Shown here piece by piece: positions 40,301 through 48,884 of a stretch of DNA of 64,000 bases (position 1 is the stretch's first letter; every line of letters begins with the position of its first letter). The notes beneath the pieces are model-generated. The model did no database searches, was not told the origin of the DNA, and saw nothing but the letters and a program-made list of their open reading frames with translations. The position numbers and the translations under genes are program-made. The stretch is from Hyparrhenia diplandra (lineage: Eukaryota; Streptophyta; Magnoliopsida; Poales; Poaceae). The DNA lies in the NCBI GenBank assembly GCA_015847255.1, contig JADLZK010005832.1, positions 1 to 64,000 on the forward strand, in the 5' to 3' direction.

Positions 40301-43300
40301 TACAAGTATATTGCAACATCATATGTAATTTAAACCAACTGAACAAACCTGGCAGTTCATGGGAAACATCATGCTTTGATGTAGTGATGGTAGCAAAGAA
40401 TCGAAAACCCTCAGCAACTTCCACGGCCTACATGAGACGATCGTGACTTATTCCTCTATTGCAGTAGCATTCATGAATTTACAACAAGGTTTTAGCATTT
40501 TTGCGCGCCCGTGCGCCCACAAAGAGAGAGAGAGAGAGAGAGACTGCAAAAGTAATCAACTTCGAGTATTGTCAGGAATCAGAAGGCAAGTCTTTACCTC
40601 TGCATGGCCAACTGAAAAGGAATTTGAACCTTCCAGTAAAGGTAGTAAGATCGACTGCACATCGCTAGGTGCCTTGTCTATGTCTTCAAATACAATCCAA
40701 AACCCTTTGACAATGGCCTGGCATAGGATAAAAGATATTAATATGCATGGGAGAGGGAAAAAAAAAGTACCCCAGGATTATATGAAGAACAGCACTCTCC
40801 TAAACAGACCTGCGTAAGCGAACCAGGAGCCCACTTGAATTCACCAGGTTTCTCTGTGCAAACATAACTTCCTAACAAGGTCCTACCATCCATTTGCTCA
40901 TCCATGTGGATAAAAAGTACTGCAAATAAAATCAGTAATTAGCACTTTGCTTAATATATAGAAGATTAACAATGTTACGAAAGATAGATAAATATTGACA
41001 GAAGATCAACAGTGTCATGCCATCATCAGGGATGAGAGCCACGTTTCCAAGAAATCTTCAACAATCAGCAATCTTGTATTGGATAAATATGAAACAGAAC
41101 TATGGAGTCAGGATTTTACTAGAATTTTGTGAAAGGTTCCCACCATTGAGCGCCTTTGACTAAATAACTTATCAAATGTTAGAATTCAGCAGGAACTTCA
41201 CAATAGAACATAGATGATGGAAGGGACTGTGCAAAACAGATATGACCAGAACTAGGTCACCCTATCATACTTGTGACTTAGAAGACAGTTTGATATGAAT
41301 CCACCATAAAATAACAACCTACCGAACCTTTTCTTCTGCTCTCGGACTTATTGAAACTTATACAACCATTGAATCATCTAAGGAACCTATCTATCTTTTT
41401 TCAATTGACTAGTACTACATATGAACAAATAAACAGAAAATGTGATGTACATGCACATGCACATACTTAAATTAAATTAAATAAATAACCCTTTGCATGT
41501 GCCTCTGAAATATGAAGAAGCAAATTCAGTTCAGGAACCAGTAACAACAGCCGGCGTATATCACCAACAAATAAACAGGATAGTACGATACAACAGATTT
41601 TATCGTTCCTATGCATACTTCCTTTACATATGTGGCTCAGTAAGCACATACTCGATCCATCCAAAAAATGCACATCTCGCTTTTAGAGGAATCAAACCTT
41701 TTAAAGTTTGATCAAATATATACAAAAAATGCTACTCCCTTTCATTCCAAGTTATAAGACGTTTTGGCTTTTCTAGATACATAGCTTTTTCTAGATACAT
41801 TCACTGCATGTCCCATGTATGAGGACAAGCCAAAATCCAGGCTCAGGGAGTCTTTGTATCTGGTTAAAGCAATGTATCTAGAAAAGCCAAACATCTTACA
41901 ATTTGGAAATATTTATGACATGTACTAAGTAACTTAAGATAAATAGGTATATTTTCATAATAAATAGGTTTAGAGATATAAATGTTGATACTATTTACTA
42001 TAAATCAAGTCAAATTTAAAAAGTTTAACACAACAAAAATGAGATGTCCATTCTTTTTTGGGACGGGGATCAAGCCATATCTATGAGTTGGACACCCTTC
42101 AGACACTTTTAACTTGAATAAATCTTCATAAACATATATCATAAAAATACCTCGATTCCCATCTATTTGTGCCAACTTGTTAATAAGTGCAGTTTTTCCA
42201 GCACCAACAGGCCCATAGAGAAGTACAGGCCACTTCTGGCCAACTGCCATCAAAGCTACCTCGTAACTCTTTCTTAAAGTAGCAGTAAGCACAAACGGGC
42301 TGACAGACAAAACAATCACAGGTAAGTGTAAGCAACACAAAGGCAGTGAGAAACAAGGAACAATGGAAAATAAAGGTGAAATGCTCATACCTTCCAAAGC
42401 TATGATTTCCTCCTGTTGCAACATCTGGCCAATCCAACAAACATTCAGGCATGGTGAGGCCATCTATACTTCTCGACTTTCTATTGTTATTCTGAAGATA
42501 TAAAGAGGCTTTTCTCTAAGGAAGTGTCCATGCAAAACTCCTTCCACCTAAAGGCACAACAGGTTGTTACCATAATACCATGATGCTCTCCAGTCTCCAA
42601 ACAAAATAAACAATAGCAAGAGAAAGGGAAAGTAAGAAGAAACCTCAGAAAACATTTAAATGCTTCATCTGCCCGCAGGCCACAACTTTCAATAGCCATA
42701 TCGCTTGCTTTTAAAACCACCATAAGAATATGTATTGTGCACCATTTCAAGTCCAATCCAAGTGAGGAGTCAACTAAACTATAGTCAGTGGTACTATGTA
42801 CAAGGTCTAAAAAGCAAGACCAATCCCATTGTTCACAAAATACTTTGGGCTCCAATTCTAGAAACCGGTACGATACTTGTGCAGCATCAAGAAACAAATG
42901 CAGTTCCTGAAAACAAACAGTATCAATCAAAATGTAAACCATTTAAGTTTAAGTACAGTCTGAGTACAACTCAAATCCAACAGTTAAAAACACTTGCAGA
43001 GTGAAGTTGTAGTGAGAAGGTGTAAAGCAGTTGTGCAGATCATATAGTGGAAATGAGAGGTGAGGCAGCCATGCATTTTACACATATCAATAAGTACCTT
43101 GGAAGTAACTTGTGATGGGAAACTTGCACCTAAAAGTCTTTGGAATGGTGGTGGAGAAAACTTGAAGTAGTTCAAAACAGGTCTGCCAGAAATAATAGTG
43201 GTAAGCTAGTTGCATGACATAAATCCAGTATTTGTTGACATGCCATGATTGCAAAAAATCAACTAGTTAAGAGTGGGCAAAAATTTGTCATAAGATAGAT

Positions 43301-44320
43301 ACAATGGACCATATAATAAACTATATCAGCAAACCAATGTGTGCCATGGTTTATTAGCAACAAAAACAGGCACATGTAAATTTCCAGATTCACAAACTTT
43401 GAAGAGCAAAATTAGCCATTCCTGGCAAGTAGGATTTATAATGCAGGCTTGATGGACAATCCAAATAACACAAACTATTCTTTTCCCCAAAATGTGCAAT
43501 TGGTAAATGGTAAACTAAAACATGCCTATACTTCAAATTAGGCTGCATGCATGTCACAGGAAACTAATTCAAATTGAACACGGCGGTTTGGAGGTGGCAA
43601 GATTTTCATGGATCAGTCCATTAAACTAAATTAAACATTCTACGGCAAGCGAGGCTCAATGTTTACTGTCTGAATTATACCAAAAAAAAACGATCAGTGA
43701 TCATTGCCACGCAGAAATCTAGTTATTGTGGTCAATTAGGCGGCTACCCAAATGGCAAGTACAAGCTAAGAAACAGGTCAATTGCACTGCTCCAAAATTC
43801 AGTGGTGACGAATTGGGAGTGCAAACAAGTACAGAAGTGCCTAGGAGCGGGCCACTAATCACTTCACCTGAGCAAGTAGGGTGCGAGGTCGAGGGCGCGC
43901 GCCAGCGCGAGGCACGCGACCTCGTGCAGCCGCAGGCGCCTATGCCTCGAGAGGTAGAAATCAACGACGACGCGGACGTCCCCTCCCCGGCCTCATCCTC
44001 CAGGTGGGCAGAGTCATCATTCCACGCGTGCAGCCTGACGCGGGCGTCATCATTGGGCGCGTGCAGTCTAGCGCAGAGCAGCTCGACGGCCTGGTTGATA
44101 AGAGCCGTTGCAAGCGGGAGGAAGCAGCCGAGCACGGGGATGGTGTAGCGCGGGTGCAGCAGTGGCTCCGCGAGCGCGGCGGCGACGTCGTCGGGGGGGG
44201 GGGCGCGGCCGCCGGCGACGAGGCGAGCTTGTGGAGGCGCGGGTCGGAGTGGAGCGTCGGGCAGCGGGCTAGTAGCCGCGCGAGGGCCTCGGCCGTGGAG
44301 AAGACGCCGTCGAGCGACAT
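9365..44320 (-). CDS. MDN1: Midasin, six-AAA ribosome-maturation ATPase (MDN1)
   Basis: Midasin is a dynein-like AAA ATPase in the nucleolus and nucleoplasm. It uses ATP to pull assembly factors (Ytm1/PES-BOP1 complex, Rsa4) off pre-60S particles. I traced about 66 exons whose junctions are GT-AG, except for one GC-AG intron. The total is about 16.5 kb, roughly 5,490 codons, matching the family length of about 5,000-5,600. In order it has an N-terminal domain, six AAA modules with Walker A motifs GPVGAGKT, GETGTGKTT, GPTSSGKTS, GETGGGKTT, GSPGVGKTS and GQSSAGKTS, a long linker, a D/E-rich segment, and a MIDAS domain with DDSRSMSE. The start is the ATG at 44318-44320 (MSLDGVFST). The end is TGA at 9365-9367 (WFELMQSANE). 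One-base frame breaks are seen in exons 1 (two), 4, 19, 47, 51 and 62, and exon 16 has a disrupted patch. Identity is certain; whether the copy is functional is not. Confidence 0.93.
10455..12105 (-). other. MDN1: MDN1 exon 62, D/E-rich segment
   Basis: A 1,651-base exon that opens with DLTCKADPAPKNDD and becomes very rich in Asp and Glu, the hallmark acidic segment between linker and MIDAS domain. It then turns less acidic and ends in KRINMKK. The length is 3n+1 while both junctions are phase 0. The extra base maps to a five-A run (minus strand; 11424-11428), where the first half stops as VNTKRR and the second half starts as EGEMDTHQL. With four A the two halves join as VNTKEGEMDTHQL. Confidence 0.88.
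13366..13400. repeat. (CCCTAT)n microsatellite
   Basis: About five copies of ccctat in an MDN1 intron. The unit resembles, but does not equal, the plant telomere unit CCCTAAA, so it is called a simple repeat. Confidence 0.7.
13780..14018 (-). repeat. In-frame 120-bp tandem duplication in MDN1 exon 58
   Basis: Exon 13680-14018 contains two copies of a 40-residue unit. One reads LLGCNNIFTGAYKSMPHA and the next LLGSNNIFADAYKSMPLA; each is followed by TEMEQLFAVNCQ or AEMEQLFADNCQ. The DNA period is 120 bp (atattattgc at 13981 against atattattgg at 13861). The frame is kept, so the linker gains 40 residues. Confidence 0.85.
18615..20553 (-). other. MDN1 intron 41 with MULE-like element and LINE
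   Basis: A 1.94-kb intron. Sequences at about 18,690-18,750 and, inverted, at about 20,380-20,440 are similar (cttgtc, then ggtgtcatccaggtc-type words). They form terminal inverted repeats of about 55 bp, as in MULE-derived elements. Inside them sits a LINE remnant. Confidence 0.5.
18815..19903 (+). mobile_element. LINE remnant, 3' end of ORF2
   Basis: Plus-strand frames contain broken pieces of the C-terminal part of a plant non-LTR retrotransposon protein: a FYDWWMRVNN phrase, then CGLNLLIILTARKLWNHHND, then CVFNGNNPSM. These match the zinc-binding tail of grass LINE ORF2 proteins. Stops and frameshifts are frequent. The copy ends in a run of A (about 19,895-19,903), as expected for target-primed retrotransposition. 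The 5' end is truncated. Confidence 0.7.
20554..28219 (-). other. MDN1: MDN1 exons 23-41, linker, first half
   Basis: Exons: 28033-28219, 27875-27940, 27575-27657, 27258-27494, 26540-26675, 26365-26450, 26207-26280, 25902-26043, 25735-25824, 24910-25036, about 24610-24790, 24386-24540, 23989-24096, 22055-22207, 21753-21932, 21283-21459, 21063-21164, 20755-20979, 20554-20676. Splice phases agree throughout, except at the start of the eleventh exon of this list (about 24,790), where no acceptor AG was found at a sensible place. Linker phrases typical of plant midasin include WRLYF-like aromatic helices and VVFRPRQSKHKSL. There are no catalytic motifs; the linker works as a lever between the ring and the MIDAS domain. 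Confidence 0.78.
22208..23988 (-). other. MDN1 intron 35, inserted repeats
   Basis: A 1.78-kb intron. A GC-rich block (about 22,485-23,040) contrasts sharply with the AT-rich intron around it. It is followed at about 23,072-23,450 by a stretch that starts TGTTGAACAG and contains a TATAAATATGCAG-like motif, suggestive of an LTR fragment. Another repeat-like block lies at about 23,500-23,700. No intact element, target duplication or coding domain was found, so classification is weak. Confidence 0.35.
28297..29825 (-). other. MDN1: MDN1 exon 22, AAA6 end and linker start
   Basis: A long open exon of about 1.53 kb. It completes AAA6 (VLDRINSLVEQERSIVV, FKMFLTVNSNYGEVSRAM) and then enters the helical linker. 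The donor is at 28296 (TTTTTG followed by GTAAGT on the minus strand). No domain other than midasin linker is recognised in its second half. Confidence 0.88.
29915..32176 (-). other. MDN1: MDN1 exon 21, AAA4 end, AAA5, AAA6 start
   Basis: A single 2,262-base exon, fully open. It begins with the AAA4 sensor (FFILATMNPGGDYGKKELSP). AAA5 follows, with Walker A LLEGSPGVGKTSLIVALAR, Walker B SWVLLDELNLAPQSVLEGL and FACQNPSSQGGGRKGLP. Then comes AAA6 Walker A CILIGQSSAGKTSLIRLL. The Walker B of AAA6 (GEWIVLDNANFCNPT) sits at the exon end and continues across the intron into exon 22. Confidence 0.92.
32177..33976 (-). other. MDN1 intron 20, contents
   Basis: A 1.8-kb intron. It contains a Stowaway MITE (32616-32849) and, at about 33,447 and 33,551, two copies of ggttttatgtcttaataa followed by actataa. 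No coding sequence was recognised inside. Confidence 0.6.
32616..32849. mobile_element. Stowaway MITE in MDN1 intron 20
   Basis: The left end is ctccctccgtattggtaaa and the right end, reverse-complemented, is ctccctccatactggtaaa. TA flanks both sides (32614-32615 and 32850-32851). It is 234 bp, AT-rich and non-coding. Confidence 0.85.
33977..34921 (-). other. MDN1: MDN1 exons 17-20, AAA4 module
   Basis: Exons: 34854-34921, 34579-34774, 34373-34479, 33977-34282. Walker A is PVLLVGETGGGKTTVCQVL (exon 18) and Walker B is GDLFLIDEISLADDSVLER (exon 20). Exon 19 appears to lack one A in a six-A run near 34,420. As read it ends in VAKKSSR and a stop. With seven A it continues as KIKQMKMFVYVAGN and matches the phases of both neighbouring exons. 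Confidence 0.85.
35439..37214 (-). other. MDN1: MDN1 exon 16, AAA2 core and AAA3
   Basis: A 1,776-base exon. It carries the AAA2 Walker B GHWILLDEVNLAPPETLQ and sensor FRIFACMNPATDAGKRELP, then the AAA3 Walker A LLQGPTSSGKTSLVRYLA, INNHEHTDLQEYLGTY and Walker B HWIVLDELNLAPSDVL. After HPNFML the expected FATQNPP sensor strand is missing. About 35 bases around 35,838-35,872 read in a shifted frame, with TAA at 35856-35858, and then the original frame returns (RKMLSRAFRNRF). The overall length stays a multiple of three, so two compensating indels plus substitutions are the simplest description. Copy 2 keeps FATQN at this spot. Confidence 0.88.
37320..38535 (-). other. MDN1: MDN1 exons 12-15, start of AAA2
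   Basis: Exons: 38404-38535, 38269-38325, 38012-38188, 37320-37445. They encode GVPYRGETVQPTEKPIIQ, the TELQVGRVTLP strand, and Walker A as NEPILLVGETGTGKTT in exon 14. The exon 12 donor is GC (38402-38403 on the plus strand), not GT. This GC donor keeps the frame into exon 13 and is shared by copy 2. The intron between exons 14 and 15 carries a 150-bp MITE that is absent from copy 2. Confidence 0.85.
37540..37689. mobile_element. Tourist-like MITE, copy 1 only
   Basis: A 150-bp insertion in the intron between MDN1 exons 14 and 15. Its ends are GGGGTTGTTTGGTT and, reverse-complemented, GGTGCTGTTTGGTT. TAT flanks both sides (37537-37539 and 37690-37692). The matching intron of copy 2 (near 51,012) reads straight through with a single TAT, giving a natural empty site. 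Confidence 0.85.
38803..38955 (-). mobile_element. Au-type SINE, copy 1 only
   Basis: A 153-bp insertion flanked by the 15-bp duplication CCACAATGAAACCAT (38788-38802 and 38956-38970). On the minus strand it starts with a tRNA-like part (box A tggtgcaagcggtag, box B ggtttgagcccc) and ends in ctgggtactccctt, close to the 3' end I recall for the Au SINE of grasses. Copy 2 has one uninterrupted target at the equivalent place (about 52,112). Confidence 0.85.
39086..39332. mobile_element. Stowaway MITE shared by both MDN1 copies
   Basis: Its ends are ctccctctgctcc and, reverse-complemented, ctctgttccata, with TA on both sides. The same element sits at the matching place in copy 2 (55167-55499, there enlarged by another insertion), so it predates the duplication. 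Confidence 0.75.
40508..40544. repeat. (GA)n microsatellite in an MDN1 intron
   Basis: A run of about 11 GA units, present in copy 1. Copy 2 has a short GT/GC/CA-rich stretch at the equivalent place instead. Confidence 0.7.
40920..42150 (-). other. MDN1 intron 5, contents
   Basis: A 1.23-kb intron. At about 41,732-41,910 it holds a MITE-like stretch with ctccctttcattccaa and inverted words cttttctagatacat and tgtatctagaaaag. The same stretch exists in copy 2 (about 57,900-58,040), so it is older than the duplication. No coding sequence seen. Confidence 0.5.
42391..44320 (-). other. MDN1: MDN1 exons 1-4, N-terminal domain
   Basis: Exons: 43868-44320, 43098-43182, 42644-42906, 42391-42547. 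They encode the helical N-terminal domain, with recognisable plant midasin phrases such as NYFKFSPPPFQRLL and CEQWDWSCFLDL. Exon 1 has two one-base frame breaks. The first is an 11-base C run (minus strand; 44193-44203) that would need 9 or 12 to stay in frame. The second is at 43980-43983, where copy 2 has one more base. Correcting both makes the exon length fit the splice phase exactly. Exon 4 has one extra A near 42513 (minus-strand GAGAAAAGC, where copy 2 reads GAGAAAGC). Copy 2 stays in frame at this point. Confidence 0.85.
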
Positions 44321-44384
44321 TGGGCGCGGGGCGGCAGCGGCGCGGTGGGGGCGAAAGAGAACGATGGTTTGTGGGGGCGCGTTG

Positions 44385-44472
44385 TATATATTGGATCGTC
44401 GTGCCGTGGTGGTTTTGGTTAGGGTTTTAGTGCGGGTTTGCGGCGGTGAGCTTGTGCGGCCCGTTTTGGGCC
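44385..44472 (-). promoter_or_regulatory. MDN1 core promoter: TATA, telo-box, site II-like
   Basis: Upstream of the start codon on the minus strand lie a TATATA box (44385-44390) and a telo-box AAACCCTAA (read as ttagggttt at 44419-44427). A GGCCC/GGGCC core resembling site II elements is at about 44468-44472. Telo-box plus site II is the known promoter signature of plant ribosomal-protein and ribosome-biogenesis genes, which fits midasin. Confidence 0.6.
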
Positions 44473-44867
44473 TTGGGAATTGCTTGTGACCTTCGAGGGC
44501 TGTAAACTGTGTTTACCTTGTGCTGTCACGAGTTCTGATTTGAGTCCGTTTGTAATTTTGTAGCATTTGACTTAACTTAAATTTAGTCCAAAGTCATTTA
44601 AACGGGTCTTGTTGTTGATCCCTCTCTGCGTATATAATATGTTATTCGATTAGAAAAAAAAAGATTATTCAAAAGTATTAGAAATAAAATGTCATGGCTT
44701 TCTGGCAATCTAAGATCAAATGTAACTAGGAGAAATCATGCGCGGGCTACAAATGCAAGTGCATAAGAAATAAGTAGTCCAAACGCAAAAGAAATAGGTA
44801 GTTTTTTTTTATTGGCTAGCAGTATAATAGGTAGTTTTTTATTGGCTAGCCAAAGGGTGAAGTCCAA
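44473..44867. other. Spacer upstream of MDN1
   Basis: AT-rich, no gene seen. Near 44,790-44,850 a phrase of about 24 bases (ataggtagttttttattggc and neighbours) occurs twice in tandem, differing mainly in the length of a T run. Confidence 0.4.
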
Positions 44868-45912
44868 TTTGCAACCTTGAACTTTTAGCAAAGTTCGATT
44901 TCAAGCTCGAACACCAAAATTAGATAACTTTGTCCCTCCAACTCTTGAATCCATTCAATTTTCAACCTTGGGCTGGTTTCTAGGTGGTTATGGTGTATGA
45001 ACATTAACTTTTGGCATTTGTTTTTCAAAAACATAATTTTTAAATCCAACTTAAGAAGCAAGGAAGGGGTACCTAGAGAGCTCTAAAAATCTTGAAATAT
45101 TTTGTAGGTTGGTATGGTGAATACCAAGGATGATAATCATATAGTACATGATAAATTTTGTTAAGTAAAATTTGAATTCTTGTAATTTCGTTGCTTTGGT
45201 AATGAAATTCGGTGTTTACCGTTGTGGAAAAAAAAAAAGTAAAATTTGAATTATTGCATTTCAAAAATGGTTAAACTTATATAATCTATGATTTTTAGGG
45301 TATTCAAATGGCAATAAAAAAATCTCAAAAAAATCATATTTGTAAATCATTTGAACTCTAGTTAATTTTGGTATCTTTATTTAACACATGTTACAAGGGA
45401 AAAATTAGGTTGCTTTACAAATGTCAAATTTAAGATAAATTTCAAATACATAATAACATTTTGTAAACCAACTCAATTTTGGCCCATGTAACATGTGTTC
45501 AACAAATATACCAAAATTAACTAGAATTCGATGAATATACCAAAATTTCCATGAATATTTTTTTTTAGATTTTTAGGCTTCATTTGAATACCTTAACAAT
45601 TTGTAGAATATACAAGTTTTTCCATTTTTGAAATGCAATAATTGAAATAATACTTAACAATATTTAACGTGTTCTATGCCATTATTTACCCTAAATATCA
45701 AGATTTTTACAGCTCACCACTTTCTTCTTAAGTTGGATTTCTAAAGAAGTTTTGAAAAATGTCAAAAGTTATTGTTCATACACCAAAATCGTCCAGAAAC
45801 CAGCCCAAGTTTAAAAATTGTACAGTTTCAATTTGGAGGGCCAAAACCCGATTTTGGAGTTAGAAGTTGATCCAGACTTTGTCATAGTTCAAGGTTATAA
45901 ATTGTACTTTTA
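44868..45912. mobile_element. Foldback element of about 1 kb
   Basis: The left and right halves are inverted copies of each other over almost their whole length. The outer ends read aatttgcaaccttgaact and, inverted from the right end, aatttataaccttgaact. The middle words gttaattttggtatc and tttaacacatgttac return inverted on the other side. The unpaired centre is only about 80 bases (about 45,402-45,480). There is no coding sequence. It is probably a non-autonomous MULE or foldback DNA transposon, and a transcript would form a long hairpin. Confidence 0.7.
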
Positions 45913-45989
45913 GTACACATGTGTATGTTCTCTTGTATAGCTAGCCTTAAATAAAGTATGCTCATTTTTAAAAAAAAAAAAGTATCCAT

Positions 45990-47125
45990 TGTCAGTAAAC
46001 ATAGTGATATATCTAACACCACTATACTGCCGACCGTTGCTCCTGCCCGTTGGAGCCTTGGCAGCTGAGGATAAAAGGCGTCGGCCTCCCTTCCAGGCTG
46101 GCTCTCTTGCCAACTCGAAAATCTCAGTGAGCTTGCTCTCTTCCTCTTGCTTTCTTGCAAACCCTAAGTGAGAGCTCAATCCTCAATCCCTTCACTCCAT
46201 TGATTTGTGCTCCAATCAAGTGAAGGGTAGAGCTCTAGAGTCGATTTGTGAGCTTCAAGAGGATTCCTTCCCTCTCCTCTCCATTTGCATGGTGGATTGT
46301 TGTTCTTGAGAGGAGATTGGGAGAAATTGAGAAACCCTAGTGTGCATGCATTTGTGATTCAATTTCTCGGCACTAGGTGGTTATTGCAATTGTGGTATTC
46401 ATGTTTCTCTTGGTGATTGCCGTCACCTAGACGGTTGGAGTTGGATTGATTGGTGAGGGATTTGGTGATTGTATCCGCCCCCAATCAAGGTGATATTGTG
46501 AGGGGTTGTTGTGGTTCCCCGGCGGAGTGCTAAATTCCAACTCTAGTGGATTGCTTTCGTGTCATTGAGTTACCTCTCTTGTGAGTGGTGTCTTGGAGAG
46601 ACCGAGGGGCCAACTAGCGAGTGCACCGTCTAGTCCAAGAACCATCCAAGTGTTGGTCGACACAACGGGGACTAGCTTGCCGGCAAGCAAGTGAACCTCC
46701 GGGATAAATCAATTGTGTCATCTCTTGTCTCCCGGTGAATTTGGATTATTTGATATATATTGTTGGAAATATTTATTTGGTGATTGGCATCATCCTCTAC
46801 ATCTCATCGTCGGTATAAAAGTCAAATTCCTTCTCTTTCATTCTTGCAATATATATTGTGGTAGAGTAGCAGTTAGAATTGCTTAGAGTAATTTATATAT
46901 CTTGTTAGCTCTCTAACTAGTTTGAGTAGAGATATAGCAATTGTGTGCCATAGAGACAATAATTACTAGAATTGTAATAGGTGGCTTGCCTAACAATTAG
47001 AGCTAGAGCAAACCGCATTTTAAGCTATTTGTTTAACTAATATCTTTGCTCTAGTGTCTTCGTAGAGATTTTTATTAGGCTATTCACCCCCCCTTAGCCA
47101 TTTAGGACCTTAGACCTTTGATAAA
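45990..47125 (+). mobile_element. Probable LTR of an LTR retrotransposon
   Basis: The stretch contains aaccctaagtgagagctc and many gattg/ggtgatt-rich words. It ends in ggctattcacccccccttagcc followed by ggaccttagacctttga, a form I recognise from the 3' edge of LTRs of grass retrotransposons. No gag or pol sequence follows, so this is a solo LTR or a deleted element. The left boundary is not defined. Confidence 0.5.
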
Positions 47126-47298
47126 GTTGGCGTCATCTTTTGATGAAGCATGGTATAGTCTGGTCAAAGGAAAGATCAATCTATGAATTGAGAGATGTGG
47201 TTAAAAACTACAACAAGAGTGAATAGATGAGTATCCAACAAGATCATAAGGGTACAATACTATCATAGAGCATAATACTTCTGTTCTGTTACATCATT
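47126..47298. other. Spacer between LTR and MDN1 relic
   Basis: Nothing recognised. Confidence 0.3.
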
Positions 47299-47655
47299 GC
47301 CTGCTATCAATCTCTTATAATGGATGCAAGGGAATATTAGGGATCAATCTCGACTTTGAGGACCTCATATTTGCATCTAGTGGATGCAAATTAATTTATC
47401 ATGAGGTTTGCTCCTTTCTCTTCTAATGAAGCATGTTTGGACTGTGCGTATTGTTTTATTTTTTATAATAAATTATTTATGTACAAATGCACTGTAACTC
47501 TAGGAGTATTTCATCACATTGTGACATGATCTAGCTATAAAAGGCTGTATGTATATGTGTTCCTTACCGAGGAGAAACAGTGCAACCTACTGAAAAATCA
47601 CATCATCATGTATAATCATTTCTTATATGAAAATATGTCATATGTATTGAATTTT
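47299..47655 (+). pseudogene. Inverted relic of MDN1 exons 11-12
   Basis: The plus strand matches the minus-strand sequence of MDN1 around exon 11. Shared pieces are gcctgctatcaatct (intron 10), aatattaggga, tttgcatctagtgga and attaatttatcatgag at the exon end, then intron words including gacatgatctagct. From about 47,560 it matches the end of exon 12 (gaggagaaacagtgcaacct) and its downstream intron (tcatttcttat, aaaatatgtcat). Exon order is kept and most of the intervening intron is absent. Frames are broken. The fragment is opposite in orientation to both MDN1 copies and visibly more diverged than they are from each other. Confidence 0.8.
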
Positions 47656-48884
47656 CATATTTAGCCCCTACCATTCATCTAGGATTGTTAGGCCCTGAGC
47701 ATATCCACGTTAACAAATTCGTTTTGGACTGTTTGATCGCTACTACATTGTTTTGTGTTTTTGTAGGTTGTGGCCTGCTCGGGTCAATTGGATCTTTTGA
47801 GAGCAGACAATTGTTATGTCATAGATGTGAGCACGTGACCTTCTACACCGTAGTCTTGATGGTTTCTGGTTTTTGTTTGCATTTTTGGTCACCTGCTGGT
47901 GGATTCCCTTTTGTTGTTACATTATACTTTGATGAAGGGAATGTGCTACTGCCGTGATGATTACAGCATAATTTATTTTTAGTGCTGACGTAGTGGTCAT
48001 GACTTCATGAGCTATCTTTCCATAGTTTACATTGCTTCCTTTTGCATGACTAATGAGGCAATGGTCATGAGCTACGATGATGCTTCCTTCGTTTTACATC
48101 TCTCTACTACAATGTTCGTAACCGAGGCAATGATCATAGGTTGTTAGATCTTTTTTTTTTTGGTCTCTTTGTACCTGTTCCTAATAATTGAGGTCATAGT
48201 TGGTTGTTTCTGTTTTTATGCACCTTTTCCTACATGTTCTATTTTGTGTACTTACCTCTTAATTATGAAATCTCTGCTTCTCATGACGTTGCATGTGATG
48301 ATTTCCTCCTCTGTCTATTCTGGTGATGCCTTTTGTTTTCTACTCATACCTGCTTATGGTCATTGTCTATTGCGTTGGCTGACTGTGAACTTATAGATAT
48401 ATTGTTGTTCTTTATAGCCTTGTGATCACTGTCTGTGATCGTTGCTTTCTGGTGTTAAATTATATACTGTTGCTTCCAAGCACACGCCCTATTCCCAATG
48501 TTTACACTGTAAAGCTTTTTGATTACCTTTTAATTTTTTATTACAATTAAATTATATTATGCGCACTGGTGTTATGCGAACTCAAGTGAATTGCTTGCAA
48601 GCTTGAATAAGAAATACAAAGGTCATTGCTTTCTTGCTTAAGAAGTTCATCAGCTTGTGTTATTAGCATTTGACGTTTCAAGTTTTTTCCCCCTTCTTCA
48701 GCCTGTAATGAAAACTACATACCCATTGGAAGTTCATCCTATGTTTATTCGCTTGAGAGTTGAGAGGTATTGGGCATGACCTGTCACTTATATATCTAAT
48801 TATGATATTGATTATGTAACGTTTATCATCTTTACACCGATGAAAAATATAAGACCATTCAGGTTGCAGGACACCTCTGCCAGG
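47656..48884. other. Spacer before the MDN1 partial duplication
   Basis: AT-rich, no gene or classified repeat recognised. An open frame at 47,685-47,957 has no family resemblance and no supporting context. Confidence 0.35.

Larger units (their letters stand above)
39577..42299 (-). other. MDN1: MDN1 exons 5-11, AAA1 module
   Basis: Exons: 42151-42299, 40810-40919, 40598-40717, 40349-40427, 40017-40139, 39755-39840, 39577-39673. Walker A is GPVGAGKT (exon 5), followed by VLFIHMDEQMDGRTLLGSY (exons 5-6) and the Walker B-like WIVFEDIDKAPSD (exon 7). Sensor-like FFATITTSK (exon 8) and SALWRKVMV (exon 9) follow. All phases agree, so this module reads through intact. The exon 5 acceptor is placed at 42299 because it restores the conserved PFVLTATLRKSYEVAL phrase. 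Confidence 0.88.

Noticed and set aside
40508..40545. CRISPR-like or regulatory GA array
   Set aside because: A plain dinucleotide microsatellite in a plant intron.
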